From Pseudomonadota bacterium (GTDB lineage: Bacteria; Pseudomonadota; Gammaproteobacteria; SZUA-229): DNA of 8,189 nt. Shown here one piece after another: positions 7,163-8,189 of the stretch. The notes below the pieces were generated by a model. The model was not told the origin of the DNA, searched no databases, and was given only the letters and a program-made list of their open reading frames with translations. The stretch is from assembly GCA_030673345.1 (NCBI GenBank), contig DAOVJH010000047.1, positions 1 through 8,189 on the forward strand, given 5' to 3'. The position numbers were made by a program, and so were the translations under genes. Position 1 is the first letter of the stretch. The number at the start of each line of letters is the position of its first letter.

Positions 7163-7198
7163 CCGCACCAAGATCAATAACCAGAATGTGAACAAAAA

Positions 7199-8014
7199 AT
7201 GCCCACGATCGGATTTATTGGCGGCGGTAACATGGCGGTCAGCCTCATAGGCGGGCTGATCAATGCAGGCATATCTGCATCGGATATCACTGTTGCAGAA
7301 CCTGACGAAAACAGACGCCAGACTCTCGAGAAGCAGTTTTCGATAAAAACAACGGCTGACAATAATGCGACTCAGCATAGTGAGGTCATCGTACTCGCTG
7401 TCAAACCGCAGCTATTGAAAACAGTCTGTCAGCAGTTGGAGATCAACAAAGATGACGAAAACCTGTTCATCTCGATAGCCGCCGGAGTCAAAAGCACTGA
7501 CATAAACCGCTGGTTAGACAGTGACAATGCCATCGTACGCTGCATGCCTAACACACCTGCTCTACTGCAGTGCGGCGCATCCGGCCTGTTTGCCAATGAC
7601 TTTGTCAGCCCTGAGCAGAAAGAGCAGGCAGAAAAAGTCATGCAAGCGGTGGGTATTACTATCTGGGTCGACAGTGAAGACCAGCTGAATGCTGTTACTG
7701 CCGTATCCGGCAGTGGTCCAGCCTACTTCTTCCTGATGATGGAAGCGATGCAACTGGCCGGCGAAAACCTCGGTCTAAATAAAGATATCAGCCGTCAGCT
7801 GGTACTGCAGACCGCATTAGGCGCTGCTCGTATGGCAGCAGAGAGTAAATCATCACCTGCCGAACTACGCCAGATGGTGACATCAAAAGGCGGCACGACC
7901 GAACAGGCGATTTTAAGTTTTCAGTCAGCCTATTTTGAAAAGATCGTTTCAGATGCACTGCAGGCGGCAAATGATCGTTCCATCTCACTCGCCGAAGAGC
8001 TGGGATCAGAATAA
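7199..8014 (+). CDS. proC: Pyrroline-5-carboxylate reductase
   Basis: This enzyme reduces 1-pyrroline-5-carboxylate to L-proline with NAD(P)H, the final step of proline synthesis, in the cytoplasm. The 271 residues match the usual family length. The Rossmann-fold motif GFIGGGNMA is at 5-13 and LAVKPQ at 66-71. RCMPNTPALL lies at 114-123. The C-terminal dimerisation and substrate part has AVTAVSGSGPAYFFL (165-179) and the family signature MVTSKGGTTEQAI (226-238). No key residue looks missing. The ATG at 7199 fits the normal N-terminus, but no Shine-Dalgarno sequence precedes it; the leader reads GAACAAAAA. It is divergent from pilT and 53 nt upstream of yggT. The proC-yggT pair is common in gammaproteobacteria. 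The usual upstream partner yggS is missing. Confidence 0.97.
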   Translation: MPTIGFIGGGNMAVSLIGGLINAGISASDITVAEPDENRRQTLEKQFSIKTTADNNATQHSEVIVLAVKPQLLKTVCQQLEINKDDENLFISIAAGVKSTDINRWLDSDNAIVRCMPNTPALLQCGASGLFANDFVSPEQKEQAEKVMQAVGITIWVDSEDQLNAVTAVSGSGPAYFFLMMEAMQLAGENLGLNKDISRQLVLQTALGAARMAAESKSSPAELRQMVTSKGGTTEQAILSFQSAYFEKIVSDALQAANDRSISLAEELGSE

Positions 8015-8067
8015 AAAACTGCCACCTAAACACGAATAATAATTATCGAAATACACAGGTCACACCC

Positions 8068-8189
8068 ATGAGTCAGGAAAATCCGTTTATATTTTTAATC
8101 GATACACTTTTCAGTATCTACATCGCCATCATGCTGCTGCGCTTCATACTGCAGCAGATCGGTGCTGACTTCTATAATCCTGTCTCACA
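8068..8189 (+). CDS. yggT: YggT family membrane protein, N-terminal fragment
   Basis: Forty codons are visible before the window ends. The product begins MSQENPFIFLIDTLFSIYIA, and residues ~7-28 form a hydrophobic membrane segment. The following LLRFILQQIGADFYNPVS (23-40) is the hallmark LRxxLQxxxADFYNPxS block of YggT proteins. These are small inner-membrane proteins with two YggT repeats and a poorly defined role, suggested in osmotic tolerance and cell-surface functions. AGGT (8057-8060) lies 7 nt before the ATG, a good ribosome binding site. The position after proC is the normal context, so the two are probably one transcript. Confidence 0.9.
   Translation, partial: MSQENPFIFLIDTLFSIYIAIMLLRFILQQIGADFYNPVS

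Noticed and set aside
1..8189. tRNA/rRNA genes, insertion sequences, CRISPR arrays or prophage genes
   Set aside because: Almost all of the window is occupied by recognised housekeeping genes. The gaps are at most 176 bp, and I see no cloverleaf, spacer-repeat or transposase signature.

Overview
The window comes from a gammaproteobacterial chromosome. The gene set and order (yqgE-ruvX-pyrR-pyrB-pyrX, then type IV pilus retraction ATPases, then proC-yggT) closely resemble the Pseudomonas-type arrangement. The aspartate carbamoyltransferase is the kind that pairs with an inactive dihydroorotase, not the enteric PyrB/PyrI kind. No mobile element, RNA gene or CRISPR array is visible. The genus cannot be fixed from the sequence alone.

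Left part (1-3504, + strand): the tail of yqgE overlaps ruvX (Holliday-junction resolvase-like / pre-16S rRNA nuclease family). After a 72-nt gap comes a pyrimidine cluster. It holds pyrR (uracil phosphoribosyltransferase/regulator family), pyrB (catalytic chain of aspartate carbamoyltransferase) and pyrX/pyrC' (a dihydroorotase homologue that has lost its metal-binding HxH motif). pyrB and pyrX share an ATGA stop/start overlap, which fits the two products assembling into one holoenzyme.

Middle part (3547-7022, - strand, convergent with the pyr cluster): three consecutive PilT/PilU-family ATPases are read right to left as pilT, pilU and a third, PilU-like paralogue. All three keep Walker A, Asp box, Walker B and His box motifs. 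Together they would drive or tune retraction of type IV pili. The gap before the third gene is unusual. It holds a perfect 18-bp palindrome and a 14-bp tandem repeat whose core recurs inside the first codons of the gene.

Right part (7199-8189, + strand): proC (pyrroline-5-carboxylate reductase, last step of proline synthesis) is divergent from pilT across a 176-bp regulatory gap and is followed by the start of yggT (small membrane protein), cut by the window end. yggS, which often sits between pilT and proC in related genomes, is absent here.

The most notable content is the third retraction ATPase with its odd upstream region. The pseudo-dihydroorotase and an altered active-site motif in RuvX come next. 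I see no wholly new system.
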